Shown: positions 46,124 to 59,139 of the stretch, piece by piece
Position numbering within the stretch: position 1 is the first letter of the stretch
How the letters are laid out: every line of letters begins with the position of its first letter
Origin: Sclerurus mexicanus
Lineage: Eukaryota > Chordata > Aves > Passeriformes > Furnariidae
Assembly: GCA_013396755.1 (NCBI GenBank)
Contig: VWZF01002906.1
Coordinates: 403,414-467,413 of the forward strand
Direction: 5' to 3'
Length of the DNA stretch: 64,000 nt
Program-made: the position numbers and the translations under genes
Notes under the pieces: generated by a model
The model's database searches: none
What the model saw: the letters and a program-made list of their open reading frames with translations, nothing else
What the model was told of the DNA's origin: nothing

Positions 46124-47243
46124 AAAGGTTCTCTATAGCAATGCTTGTTAGTCCTGGTAATCTGTTGTAAAGCTTTTGTGAAGTTGCATGTTATCTTTGT
46201 AAAACCCCTTTGCCAAAAGGCCTATATTTTCACCAAATTAAAAGAAGTCTCATAGAGACAAATATGCAGTTTTTATCCAGATGTGAGTTCAAAGTATCAA
46301 AGAACCAAATGGCTCTACAAGAGTTCATGTGAGCAAAGTCTCTTGGTACCTGAAATTAAAATGTACACCTGGTAAAGCTGGACAGGGGTGTAACACATAT
46401 GCAAGGGGAAAGTTGCTATCAAGCAGAAAGACTAGCATCAAGCAGAGGGACTAGCCCCTCCTCTCTACAAGGACAGCCATGTGTGGCAACACTGAATTTT
46501 TCTTAAGTATCTGGAACTGTAAACACCCCAGTCTAGATCTACAATCTCTCTTAGGAAGCCAATGAATTTACTTCAAATCTCTAAGAAGTCCAACATGAGC
46601 TCCTTCATCTTCATTTGGAGCTGCTCCCCAGCTGATTAATCATCTTCAGGACCACTAGCACCTGAGATGTATGCATCATTTAAGCATTTCTACATTCATC
46701 CTTATAATCCTGAAGTCATGCAACTTGTTCAGTCCAAACCAATATTGTTACATATTTGTACAGTCCAATGACTTCACTCTGATTTGTGATTTTCCAGAGA
46801 AAAGTTCTTATTGTTTTGAACATGACAGGTGGTTAAAAATAAACAAATAATTTAAACAAGCAGATCAGCTTTTGGGGTATCAAATCCCTGTAATATGAAA
46901 GTAACCATTTCAAGCACAGCAGAGAATATCAGATCAGTTCTTAATGGTGATTTAGAAAAGAACTGTAGGAAGTAGTTTTCTCACTTGTGGATTTCCTGGA
47001 TGCATTTTGTCACTGGATTAACAGAGCAGTAGCCAAACATGTTAGAAAAAAATTAATGCAGCTTCACAAAAGCCAGGTAAAATGCTATTTGGCAATCTAT
47101 ATGTTATAGGAAATAATAGTGATCAAATTCATTAAAAACATTTTAACCTCTCAGTATTTACACTGGAGTTACTCTGTAGTAGAACTCACAGTAGTTCAAA
47201 TGAGATGAGAGGCTTTCTATGAAGAATGAAATAAGTAATCTAG
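46124..47243. other. Non-coding stretch, possibly partly repeat-derived
   Basis: It may begin with leftover ERV leader sequence. Apart from a 19-bp tandem duplication at 46418-46455, I see nothing specific. Confidence 0.4.
46418..46455 (+). repeat. 19-bp tandem duplication
   Basis: ATCAAGCAGAAAGACTAGC (46418-46436) is followed directly by ATCAAGCAGAGGGACTAGC (46437-46455), with two mismatches. Confidence 0.75.
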
Positions 47244-47489
47244 TTGTTGACATTCTTGAGCCAGTTTCAGGCTGAAGAAATATCAGTGTCTAATCAGACA
47301 GAGAGGCAAAAGTATGGGATTCCCCAATTCTCAACCCTGACTCAGTGTTACCCTTCTCACAAAAAAGGCACAAATACCAAGTCTTTTAATAAGAAAATGT
47401 TGCCTTACTATCTTGCACCTCCCAGAGATCCCAGGAGACAAACGTTTTGGAAGAACTTTTCATTTCACCACAAACAGATCAGAGAATGA
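47244..47489 (+). CDS. Weak candidate open frame or exon, unrecognised
   Basis: An 81-codon plus-strand frame with an acceptor-like CAGTTTCAG ending at 47270, so that codons from 47271 could form a terminal exon closed by a stop at 47487-47489. The translation is polar and basic (for example YYLAPPRDPRRQTFWKNF) and not low complexity. There is no recognisable domain and no neighbouring partner exon. A chance frame is more likely than a gene. Confidence 0.15.
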   Translation: MLTFLSQFQAEEISVSNQTERQKYGIPQFSTLTQCYPSHKKGTNTKSFNKKMLPYYLAPPRDPRRQTFWKNFSFHHKQIRE

Positions 47490-49400
47490 CCTCATATTTT
47501 CTCTTGAAAAACAAGGTTCTTCATTCTGCCCACAAAGACATAACAAAAATACATTTTAGCCTTTGAGGGAGAAACAAGCACTCATTTTATCTTTTTAGCA
47601 ATTTGTTAATTTTCGTAGCAGGAAAGCTGTAGGAATGATTTTAAGTCTTTGTCTACTCTTCAATCAAAAATTTATGCTAAAAATTCATTCTGGTTTAAAT
47701 GGATTAGTTTTGAACTGCAAATTTGCTTTATATTTCCCTCTGTCCTAAATATCTGTATTATATCTGAATGAAAGGTCAGTTTTTGAATTTCAGAAACCTG
47801 TAACATTCACATTGCTTAAATGAGATTGGCCCTCCCACCATTGTTCAGGGAAGGAAGATATCAATTAACACCACATCTTTATGCATCCTTCAGAGGTCAC
47901 AGTCTTTTTTGTGCACTGGGTACACTGAAAACAGTTGCATGTGAAATTATAGTATGACTAAATATGTTCTGATTTATTTGGGCTTAGGGCACATAGTATT
48001 GTCCATGCAATTTCTCCTTAGGTTGCAAAGGTTATTAGCCAAACATTAGAGCTGAAGCAACTCTACCAGTGCAATTTTTTGAGATATGCCAGTAGTTTTG
48101 CAACTCTTATTTTTCATCCATGTAAATATGCTCTCTATTATTAGGTCTAAAAAGATAAATTTCTAGGTCAATTTAAAAATACAAGTAAACTCAAAACTGA
48201 ATGTATTTTTTGCTTCAGATTCATTCTGAATATAATTCCGCACAATAAAAATCTTTCTGAAATACTGTTTCACAGATGAGTTATCATAGATATCACGCTG
48301 TTAGGCTGCTTAAAATATCATAAGTAGATAGGAAAAAATTTCCAAAATAAAGCCTGGGCAATGTTAGGGCACACAGGTGGTCCTTTTCCTCCCTATAATA
48401 TATTAGAGAACAACCAACAATAGTTGAGAAGGACTAAAAAGAACAATAAAAGAAAAAATCAAAACAGTTTCATGCACAAAAAGATCATTCCCATCTTCTG
48501 GGACTGAAATGCTGTTGAGCAATACTATCCCTCATTAGCACTTCATATGGGGTAGAATTGTTTCAATATTTTTCTATAAGCCAACACAGTTGCTGAAAAA
48601 TATTATTAATTGTATTTCTCAGGAGAAAAAAGCTACTATCCTAGATGTTTGCACTATCATATTGCCATTCTCTGTGATGGGTTCATCTTGGCTTGGGGAG
48701 GATTGGAGAGACAGTGAGCACTGCACAACAGTAGGCAAAACACTGGTGTTTTACCAACGCCATTCTAGTTCCAAATACAAAACACAGCACTATGAGGGCT
48801 GCTGTGGGAAAAGTTAATTCCATCCCAGTCAGATTCAGTGTGCCATCCCCCAAAAAAACATGTGCTTAATGGATTAGGAATGCTAACATTAGTTTACTAG
48901 CACAGGCAATTGCTACCTACTAATTAAAAATAACAGAAAAGAGGCAGATCCATTAGCTGCATCAGAAAACAGCTGGAGAGCTATAAAGCATAATGGAGTA
49001 TAGCAGCTGGCCTTTCTGCAGAAGACCACTGTCTTCTCCTTCAATCAACTCCACAATGAAACATGCACAAGTAACTCGTTATGTGACCGAAAGGTACAAG
49101 AAAAATGAAGGAGAGACTTGTGTTTTTTCCTCAATAAAGAATTCGGAGCTGTAATCTGGCAGACTTTATTCTTTTTCCCCCAACTCACCCATTTCTGAGA
49201 TCAGCAGGTTACTAAGGAACAAGAGTTGCTACTCTGCACTTCGTGTCAAGAATTTTTTCAGAAAGTGCAAGGATAGAAATGACCACTTAGGAAGGGGAGG
49301 ATGCCTGGTGAAGGAGTGCTCATCTCTTTTTTCAGGGTATTCCATTTCAGTTTGGGATCTTTGGAACTCTAAATTCTGATCTGCATTCATCTATTTTTTT
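47490..49400. other. AT-rich non-coding stretch
   Basis: No gene was seen. The patch at about 48890-49010 has balanced composition and several TAATTA/CAGCTG-type words and might be regulatory, but this is only an impression. Confidence 0.45.
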
Positions 49401-49590
49401 AGTTGTGTGGGTGGGCGTTTTTGGTTGTGATTTCTATTTAGTTTTAGGTTTGGGGGTTTTGTTGTTGGGTTTTTGGGGGGTTTTCTGTTTGGGGGTTTTG
49501 TGGGTTTTTTTTGGGTTTTGGCTTTGGTTTTTTGTTTGGTTTTTGGGTTTTTTTTGTGGGAGTGGGTGCTGGGTTTTGCGTTTTCTTTTA
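49401..49590 (+). repeat. G/T-only low-complexity tract (GGGTTTT-like)
   Basis: About 190 bp of which the plus strand is almost entirely G and T: GTTTTTGGTTGTG early, then GGGGGTTTTGTTGTTGGG and GGTTTTTTGTTTGG later. G runs of 3-6 recur, so the plus strand could form G-quadruplexes. Open frames on both strands over it translate to low-complexity peptides (lysine/proline/asparagine-rich on the minus strand) and should not be annotated as genes. Confidence 0.9.
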
Positions 49591-51916
49591 ATAGGTGATG
49601 TCTCCATCTCTTGAGAAGGACTATTATCTTCACTGGTCACAGTTACATTACTCATTCATAGATCTGATGTTCAAACAAAGCTCTGTGACTAAATTCTTCC
49701 ATGGTTTTCCTACCTTTTCCTTCTTAAGGACACATCAAATACTAACTCTATGGCAAAGGTTATGCAAAGTGAAGCAATTTCATTCTCAGCTACATTAAGG
49801 AATTACCCTCCATTTTCTGTTGCTGTTCCTGCTGATGTGTTCTTTTGGTAACAAATGATCTGGTATGTTAAATATTTGCATAATATCTCCCTCTCCTGAG
49901 AGGTGCTTTGTTTCTAAGTGCTCTGGAACAATATCAGTGTTTGCAAAGTCCCTAGAACAGTAGCCTTCCATTTGAAAGTGGTCTCACGGCACAATGTGTG
50001 GACTTATGGTTAATTATCTCATTTCCAAAGAAATCCTCAGACCATCAGTGCTATCAGCCCTAATCTTTGTCTTCCCACGCCTTCAGATCATTATGCTTAG
50101 TTAATCTTATCACCTCTTTCTGGGCAAGATGGTAGATACATGTCATCTTGTTTCTCTGTTCTCCCCTTGAAATACGGCTTTATTGTCCTTGTGTCAAAGA
50201 ACCTTCTGTCCCCTTTCCTATCACATAAAAATAAGAGATATATGCCACCTCATTTACAGAAATAAACATACAACTTTGACATGTAGATAGGCCCTCAAGT
50301 CAGTGACATCAACGTTTATACTGTTCCCTTAAAGACTGACTAACGAAAATCAGTGAGATTTCAAGGCCATCTAGCCATAAAAAACAGTGTTCAGACATGA
50401 AAATGAGCCACAAATTACATATAAAATGTACTTTTGTGTATACATTACACTCCCTTCCATCACCATAGTGTGCAAGGTACACCAACTAGATTTGTTTTCA
50501 GAGCAGTGATACTAAAAATTCTGAAACAGATCTTAAATTCATAGTAAAAAAAAAAAAAGGTCTAAGGATTCCATAATTGATTATCATTTGCAGTTTGGTC
50601 TTTTGATTTTTCTGTTACTGTTTACTGTTAATGTTACAAAAAAGCAATCTCAGAGACTGTAAAACACACTCAATTCACTGAATACAGCACAGCAACAATG
50701 TCAAAGCACATCCAACAGCTAGAACATCCTTTTCGTCCTAATTATAATGCAAACTCAAGTCTTGCCCCAGCTCCCCTCTCAAAGAAAAAATAAAAAAAAG
50801 GCCTTTTGCACTCTTTCCCTTTGAAATGAACTGGTATTATTTGTTAGACTCTTTGTTAGACTTTTCTTCTATAAGAGGATTTTCTCATATTTTCTCTGAA
50901 AAGAGCTGAAAAAATGATTGCAGAGACCTTTCCCATAGACAATGGCAATGAACTTTAAATTTCCTGTCTAACCAAACAGTATACAAAGGAAGACTGTTCA
51001 TTCTGAATGGAGAATAACAATTGAAATTATTCTCATAATTCAATTATAACTCAACTACAAGATGAATTCATGGTAGTAGCACCAGACAAGGAATTAGAAC
51101 ACTTGTTTTCCCTTTGTGCTCTGTCACATAACCCCATCTAAATCCTTCATAAATAAGAATATTTTCTTGAATATTAAAATATTCAAGCTAAGTTGGGCTT
51201 TCAAGGTTGGGCCAGCATGACATGTACTTTAACTAACATTTTGTTTGATTTTCCATGTTTCTGTGCAAACACACTTCTCTCTCAGCCCATGGGAAGAGAT
51301 AAGCAGTAATCTCAAGATACGTATACTGTATAGATCTTAAGTATCACTTGCATGATCAGTCTTCTATTTACTGTGATCTATTTAGTTTCCTACAAGACAG
51401 GGGAAATACCTTTGCTTAAAAGTAGTACCATGAAGCTCTTCAGGGGAAGCTTTCGGCAATTTGCAGAATATTCTACGTACTTTTCATTGTGTGAATAGAG
51501 GCTCACAAAGAATAAGCCAAAGCCAGTAAAAATATCTTACACTGAAGCAAGCTTTTTCACTTATTTTATGCTCCATGGGGACCTAAATGTCATTTTGACA
51601 TTTGTCACAATAGCTTCAGTCTTATTTATTACATACACACACATAAGAACACAGAAACCATAGAAAGGTAATTTCTTTGTTTTTGTGGTCAAGACTTGTA
51701 GTTATGATGTACAAGGTGACACAAACTCCATTCGACTAGGGCACACTTCACCGTAGCAACAAATGCTATCATCACAGGACTCATGTCCAGAATATAGGAC
51801 CAAGTCTATAGGCCCTGTTCTCACATCAAGCTTTACCCAGTTAGTCCTAGTTTCCTCCTTATATATTGCTTCCATTCTTCTTACCCTCACTAAAATCTTC
51901 CATGCTTGCTAGCTTT
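49591..51916. other. AT-rich non-coding stretch
   Basis: No gene was recognised. It contains a 12-base poly-A run near 50547-50558. A 62-codon minus-strand frame (51702-51890) has four cysteines but no recognisable motif. Confidence 0.5.
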
Positions 51917-51968
51917 TAGGTTTGGGTTGGTTTTGGTTTTTTAGCTTTTGGTTTTGCTTTTTTTTTTC
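51917..51968 (+). repeat. T/G low-complexity tract
   Basis: GGTTTGGGTTGGTTTTGG followed by T-rich DNA ending in a T run. It is similar in kind to the tracts at 4.5, 11.05 and 49.4 kb and in the same orientation. Confidence 0.75.
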
Positions 51969-54709
51969 CTTTCCCTCCAAATTAACTTGTCTGTCATTGA
52001 AAAACAGTATCATTTTCAAATTGGTGTACTATTTTGACCATCATATTTTCAAAAGCAGCCTCATGAGAATATCTTGCAATGAAATGTCAATGAAAGTGGC
52101 TAACTTCAGGCAAAATTTTGAGTAATTAAAAATGTAGACTTTCGTTGGGAATCAAGAGACAGTCTCAGAAGACAATATTTTCATTAGTCTCACCTAAAAA
52201 CTTGGAAAAGAAACTGCAGGTTCTTTCTTCAGTTTCTGGTTTTTTTTCTTTTTCCCTACACAGGAAAGATCTTAGCAGAAAGACACAAATAATATTAGCA
52301 AGAAAATTACTGTTTTTTCTGACTTGTTTTGGACAGTCTTAAGTAATTTCAGGTAAAATCCTACTTTTTTCTCTATAGAACATTAAGCATATGGTTAAAA
52401 AAATGCAAAGGCGGGATAGTGCTTTGTATTCATCCCTACTGGTTAGTAAGAGTAATTTCTGTAGGACATTATTGGCTTAAGTCATGTTAAATCCCTTAGG
52501 GATTTTCTCGAAGAGCTATTTCAGTTGTTTCACCAAGCAATTTGACTTTAGAAAGGTTTCCTCTTAGTAGACAATTACTCCTGTATTTTCCTGTTAGCCA
52601 GCTGTCCATATCTAATGCTGAGCTGAATGTAAATTTTAACAGCCCATAAGACATTGATGGAGTGGTTCCAAATTCAGTAAAGTCGGGTCATCAGATAGCC
52701 CAGTAAATTAAGTGAGACTGCTCTTGTCTTCTATCAAGCCGAACAGTAATTAATCAAAGGAACCACTTGATAATGAAGCCACAAACGTTGAAATTAAGCT
52801 GTGGGATCACAAATGAACAAAATTTTCACCAAAAGCAGATACAATTCCTTAAGTACTTTCAAGATACTGCATATGGTAAAAGTTTACCCTCCTTAATACC
52901 TTGTAACTTTGCTATATAAAATAACAAACTCCTTTTTATCGTAGAGCCCCATTAACCAAATTCAGGTATCTCTGCTTCTTGAACAAGTCTTTCATCTTTT
53001 CAGATAACTCTGATGGCCATAAAACAGGTCCAATGGCTAATATAAGTCAATCTCTTGATAGTTACCTGCTGTTACATGTCCAATAACATTCCATCAGCTC
53101 AGAGCACTGCAGGGTTGGATAACTTGTTGTACAAAACTACCCTGGGTAATAAAAGTACAGTTTGGAAGGTGTTTAGGTAAAATGTTTAACTAGTTGGTGT
53201 CAGAACATAAATCAATATTTTATATGAATTAGATCAATTTATGACATATTGATATGAATTATTTATGAATTATATTAATTTATATTATTTCATTTTTATT
53301 CTTTATGGACAAGTTAAAATACCTTGTCTTTAAGCTATAAATCATAAATTTAAGAAAACTTTTATAACTAGTTTACGTTAACCTGCACAACTGTTAAAGG
53401 TTAAGACACTATGTACAAACTATAAATTGTTGCAGGGGCACTTTGATTTTGTAAATGCTTAGCCTGACCTTATTTGCTTTCTTAAAAGGGCATTTACTGA
53501 GATAGAGAAAGTGATTACAAGGCAAACATTAACTTAATTACTTTGTAGATAGAAACCAGGATAAAAATATATGTGAACAAGTAAAAATTGGAGATATATA
53601 TGGATAATCCAAATTACAAACCAAGCATAGTTTATGTCTTCTGTCTCATTAATGTTTCAAAAAAATTTGCTGAAATTAACTAATGATCAACTGAAAAAAA
53701 CTGCACTGTACACATTTATAGAAATGCACAAAGATCTAATATTTCTGACTTGAGAAATAGAGCAGTTAGTTCTGAATATTTGAAAGGGGCTTTTTTTAGA
53801 GCTAAAGCTTATGAAACTGGGGTTACTTTACAGTGCAAACTATCAAAGAACAGATGCAGAATGTTGTCTTTATTTAGAGTGATAGGAGCAGCTCCTTCAG
53901 AGGCCAGTTTCTTGAGTTTCACTAGAGAATCTCCTTTGTAAAACAAGCTATGTTTAGCAATTAGAGTTTTCTTTTTCAAACAGGACAGTGTTTTGAATAA
54001 TCTAGAAGAGAAGAGTAAAAAAATATCATACTGCTAAATTACATTGGAAAGCTGTTGTGATGATACAACACAGGAAGGGCCAATAGACTATCATGAGGGA
54101 GCAAACAGCTCTCAGCATCTAATTTTTTGGTATTTAAAAGAATTTATCATTTCATAATACAAGTTCTGCACCACACAGGCTCAGAACCCAAGATATTCTT
54201 ATGAAAAAAACCCACCAATTTTGCGTTTTCTATTTGTTTGCCACTCAAATAAATGTAAAACAAATTCTGAAGATCCTTAATTTCATGAATAATCCCTTTG
54301 AGTCTAGTTAGTTATTTGAAGGATAAGCCTTGAGACACATTTTCAGAAGCTGGCCCTTATCACCCTTCCAGAGGTTTAAATGAACTCTTTCTAAAAATAA
54401 AAAATGCTGTGCTATTCCCTAAAGAACTAGTTATTTCTGACACCACTTCACAATTTCTTCACCATTCATATGTTAATGCCACCATATCAGACACATGCCA
54501 ATGAATCTTAACTCCACAGCACACAACATGGATTACCAAATATATGTCTTATTAAGCAAGATGGGCTCATATATACTTACTAGATAAAGTTATAAAAGAG
54601 GCGTGTAAAAAATAACTTTTAAGCTCCAACCCTTTTCCTCCTCAAACAAGGTCATAACTTGGGGGAAAAATAAAATTCTCATGACCATTAGAAGTAAACA
54701 GATGCGAGA
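51969..54709. other. AT-rich non-coding stretch
   Basis: No gene was seen. It includes a short near-palindrome (52489-52505), a patch at 52640-52800 with TAATTAATC words, and very AT-rich DNA at 53215-53300. Confidence 0.5.
52489..52505. other. Near-perfect palindrome (8-bp arms)
   Basis: AAATCCCT, a single T, AGGGATTT. Function unknown. Confidence 0.6.
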
Positions 54710-55522
54710 ATGAGAATGTACTGTGTTTCAAGAAGACACACTGCACCTTACTCGGCACTCACAGTTCATACCAATGATGTAATGAATGAAGGAACACTAA
54801 ATGAAGTGAAAAAGATGCATGCTGGTGACAGTAAAAATAAAAACTATGAGGGTGAAACATTTATCCTAGGTTTTCAGGTACAGAGAGAAATAACTCCAAG
54901 ATTTCACATAAGGCACTATGGGGAAGAGTATATTAAGAGAGAAGCTGCTTGCTTTCCCCTCCATGCAGCTTGGTTTCTAGCTATACAGAAAAGATGAATT
55001 GTGCTGTTCCCAGTGACCTTTCTTTCTCAGTCATAATAGCCAAATCAAAAGAAGGAGAACAGGTACAGGCAAAAGTGACCTTTTCCCTTGAAACAAGAGC
55101 CACAAACCAATTTGAAACACTCCTCATAATCTAGTTGCTTGGTGATCCATGTTTCAGCCCAAACATGCCATGTTAAGCAGTGGAAGAGGTGGACTTCCCT
55201 GTTTGCCCAACTTGTTACAAAGCAAAGAGGACTTGGCTGCCCTCAGGGGTTATTTTTTGCAGCAGCAGCACTTTGTGGTGATGGCACCAACTGCTACACG
55301 GCCACCCCGGCTGAGGACCTAAATTTCAACCTGAGAGGGAGAGAACTCCTGAAGGATGGCTCCTTCTCTGAGCCCAAGGCTGGACTAAATCATTTTATTC
55401 CTAAGGAGAGATATGAAGCTCTGGCAGTTCTTCCACACACTGGCAGGTTTCTGCTTCCTGAAACTCCCATCCACCTAATTATAGCAATAAAGTGGTCACC
55501 CTCCCCACAAAGCAGAACTTAG
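54710..55522 (+). other. Run of three plus-strand open frames, unrecognised
   Basis: Frames of 95 codons (54710-54997), 61 codons (54949-55134) and 127 codons (55139-55522) follow each other on the same strand. The first and third are in the same frame. The last 400 bp are GC-richer than the surroundings; a pyrimidine/GCAG acceptor-like site lies near 55248-55261, and the peptide after it contains KAGLNHFIPKERYEALAVL. I recognise no family. Possibilities are a decayed retrocopy, an old ERV internal fragment, exons of an unplaced gene, or chance. There is no polyadenylation tail or intron evidence to choose between these. Confidence 0.25.
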
Positions 55523-58500
55523 GGGCCACTGAGCTCAGCATAAATAATGTGTATTCTCTTTAAAAAGTAGCAGTACACTCAAGATCTCCATGGTGACAAC
55601 AGCTGTTCTAAATTAACCGTTCTCGCTCATCTTTATCTACATCCCTTCCTTACTCAACTACAAATCAAGTACTTAACCTGGATAAACGGAAATGTCTTGT
55701 AAATTATAGAATAGTTGAAGATAATTATATTTTTCCACTGCTTCTTACAAAAGGTGATGCAGAGAGACAGGAAGGGCAAGGAAAAAAATCCTGTACCATT
55801 GTTACAGTAATTGATTCTCACATGTATAATTCTTTATGGAAAACAGAACCATATTTTTGGTTTAAATGGTCTATGTCATTTACAAGATAGAAGCTGAAAC
55901 AAAACATCTGCATGGCCTTTGGCTTTTCAGAAAAAGCAAGACTGTCAATATTTTGCAATATGGAAAATAAATTGTAGTTATTAATGACTATTTGCATTTT
56001 ACTAGTTGTTCCACAGCCAGAAATCTCACCACAGTTTTAATGCAGATGTCTTTTTTTCTTTCAAAGTCTCCTTTCAGTTGCTTTGAATCATAAGTTATTA
56101 TTTTAATCATCTATCTAGATTATACTAAATCTATTAGTAATGCTTAGTGCCTGAAACAAACTGCTGGTAAAATGGAGGTGAATGAGCCCTTCTGAACCTT
56201 CATTCTGCATGTGTGATGTCTCTTTATTGCAACCATTTATCATTTTTTACCTTTCAGACAGTATTGGAGGATAATTATATGGTAGTTAAATTGGCAGAAA
56301 TTAATACATTTCTCCTTCCAAGAAGGGTTCTTTTCTATTTTGAATCTACTGTACACTGTAAAACACAAGCTTCTATGTGACAAATTGGGTACTGTGAAGT
56401 AGTATATGCGATAAAAGTGATTAACACCATGAAAATAGGCTCACTTCATTTTCAGACAGATGTAGAAACATTTCATATACTAGCTGCTAAATACTGTAGG
56501 ATTCTCATATTGAATAATTTGAATGCCTAGGGAGTTTTACTTTCTATTCCAAATTTTGGTAATTAAAATGCTCTTGAAACAGTCTCATTATTAACTGAGC
56601 ATTTCTCATGACACAACAAGCAAAATTACTGCTGCTGAGTTTCTATTTCATTCTTCACTTCTAGCAGTTTTTAACATACAGTAAAGATCTCTGTTCAGCA
56701 GTCAAAATGCACAATAATTTGTAAAATGCAGTTTTGCTAGTGTACCAAAAAGAAAAAAAAAATTAAAAAAAATAGGGTAATGAATTTTGGTCTTAATTTC
56801 ACTAGTTAAAATCTAAGTCAGTAACTATCACTGAAATTGCTGCTAATTCTGATTTTTAAATACTTCCTCTTACACAATACTACAGCATTTGCATAATACA
56901 AAACAATGTTCTTTAGCTTGAAGGCAAATTATCTCATTTGCAATTCTAATTGCATTGGTAAAGAGTTTTGATTTCTGATCCTGAAGGTGAAATTAGTTTT
57001 CACTTCTTTTGAGAAAAATCTATGCATTTTATAAGACCAATTTCTAAAATAACTTTAATATAAAGACAACTTATTTTCAAGGCCTTTTGATGTGATACCT
57101 AAAGAATGCAATCTCAATGAGATAATATACAAATTATTAATAGGATACTTTGATACTACAAAGCAATGACCATCTAAAGAAAGTAATTCAGAGAAGGGTA
57201 GGTTTGAGTGTATCATTCTTGCTCACTGTAGTAACAGTTTGACATTGCCATATGCACATCATGCATGGAATGGACTAGAAGAACTAGAAGATCTTCTCAG
57301 TATTATGCAACAGAAAAATTACTGAAATTGCTTCCACTCAAACAGAAAAGATTTAAATGTAATCTTATTAATATATTAATAGATTGTAGGTAACTGTAGG
57401 GAAGTGTAATGAATGTCAGTACTAGTCTTGATTCTCTCCTTTGGATTTCATAGCCCTAGGCATGTATAGTTACAGCTTTAGTTACTAGTGTATCTAATAT
57501 ATCTGCTAAAATATTTGAACAATTATATTAAAAAATAAAAATACAAATGCACTATGAAACAATTAAAGGAAAATCCAAGGGCATCCCCTTTCTACTTTTA
57601 TCATTAAATCTGTTGAGAAAAATCCATCAATGGTCATATAGAAGATGCAGAAGCTTTAAGCTTCTCTAGAAAACCTTATGAAGTTTGGGGTTTTTTTCCA
57701 TTCTTACCAATCAATAACAGTTAGCAAAGTAGTAGATAGTGTAGAGGGGAAGATTATGAAAATGCCTAGCAATTTGGAAGACTTATGTACAAATGGAATC
57801 AATAAACTAGACTTTGACGTAATCCCTTAGAGAACAATACAAATCAATAATGGAATACTGTGTAAATGAGAGTAGAATAACAATAAAAGAAGGACCATGA
57901 CAATACCAACAGCAGCAGGGGCTCAACTCTGGGAAACAGGTTTGTGTCAATGATCATCAAAGACCTGATATTTGAAGTTCTAAGGTGATGTGTAAATTTC
58001 CCCCATTGTAGACTACACTCACTGGACTGAATTTCATTGTTCTTACTGAAAAAACATGTTCTGAAAAAATTACTGAGACTACTGTCAGGACTTCTCACTT
58101 CTTAAAATGCCATTTTTTGAGAGAATTCCATGTGCTTCTGCAAGGAAAAACTCCACAGAATTACAAAGCACTCTGTCAGAAAAGTTTGCATTATTAAATC
58201 CCGCTGTCCATAGCTACGTGAGAAAAGGAGATGTGAAATATGAAATAACAAAAGGATAGACTTGGCTTTCCATCTGCAAATTGGCACTTATTCCATAAAT
58301 ATTCCAGATTGTCAGAATCAACTGGGAAAACATAAGGCTGACAAAGCCTCATAATGCTTTCTTTGTTTTCTGGTAATATAATGAAATGCTTTGCTAAACA
58401 CATATTAATCTTTGTACCTTGCTAAAGATTTTTTTTAGAATGTTTGGTTTAGTGGCATAAAGAATATCAGATGAAAGAACTAGTGATTTCTAGGGAAGTG

Positions 58501-59139
58501 TTCATGAGTAAGTGCTAAACAATAGATATTTGTAAACTTTTTTTCAAAATTACTGATATTTCAAAATTGAATACCTCATTATACAGTGTTATGGTTGTAG
58601 CTATGCAGCTATGGTTCTATAAACAGAATCATACTTAACAAGTTGATAAATTGCTCTTGATTTGTATCCTGCTTGCTTGCATTTTTCAGTTATAAATGGA
58701 CCACTGAGGAAGAGTCAAAGATAACCTCTAATAATAATTAAGAAGTTTTTGTTCTGCTATATTTCTACATTCTAGTTCTTTAGATGGGGGAAAAAAACAA
58801 CTTTATGGGATCTTGCTTACTTTATCATGAGCAGTTTGCTAACCTTGAAGCAAAAGTTCATTCTTTTCTGTGTAGTTGAAGGTAGTAGCTATTATTTTGT
58901 TGTTCAAGTTAATAGAATGTCCTAAGGTCAATTAATTTTTTGTGATTTGTAGATATTTTTGTGCGGTCCAGTTCATGTTGGATTTTTTTATTCTATGCAC
59001 TTCCTTTCACCAGCTTATTCCACAATGTCTATGAGATTTTTTATTTCTGTAAAGATAACTGTTTTGCTTACTCTATTGTTTTTTTCTGTGAAGTCTGTCT
59101 GTGTCTTAAAAGGAACAATTCTATTTTGTTATTTGTGAA
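55523..59139. other. AT-rich non-coding stretch
   Basis: No gene or clear repeat was recognised. A-rich patches occur near 56750-56774. Confidence 0.5.

Noticed and set aside
49391..49655. Lysine/proline-rich open frames on the minus strand
   Set aside because: They are translations of the G/T low-complexity tract on the opposite strand.
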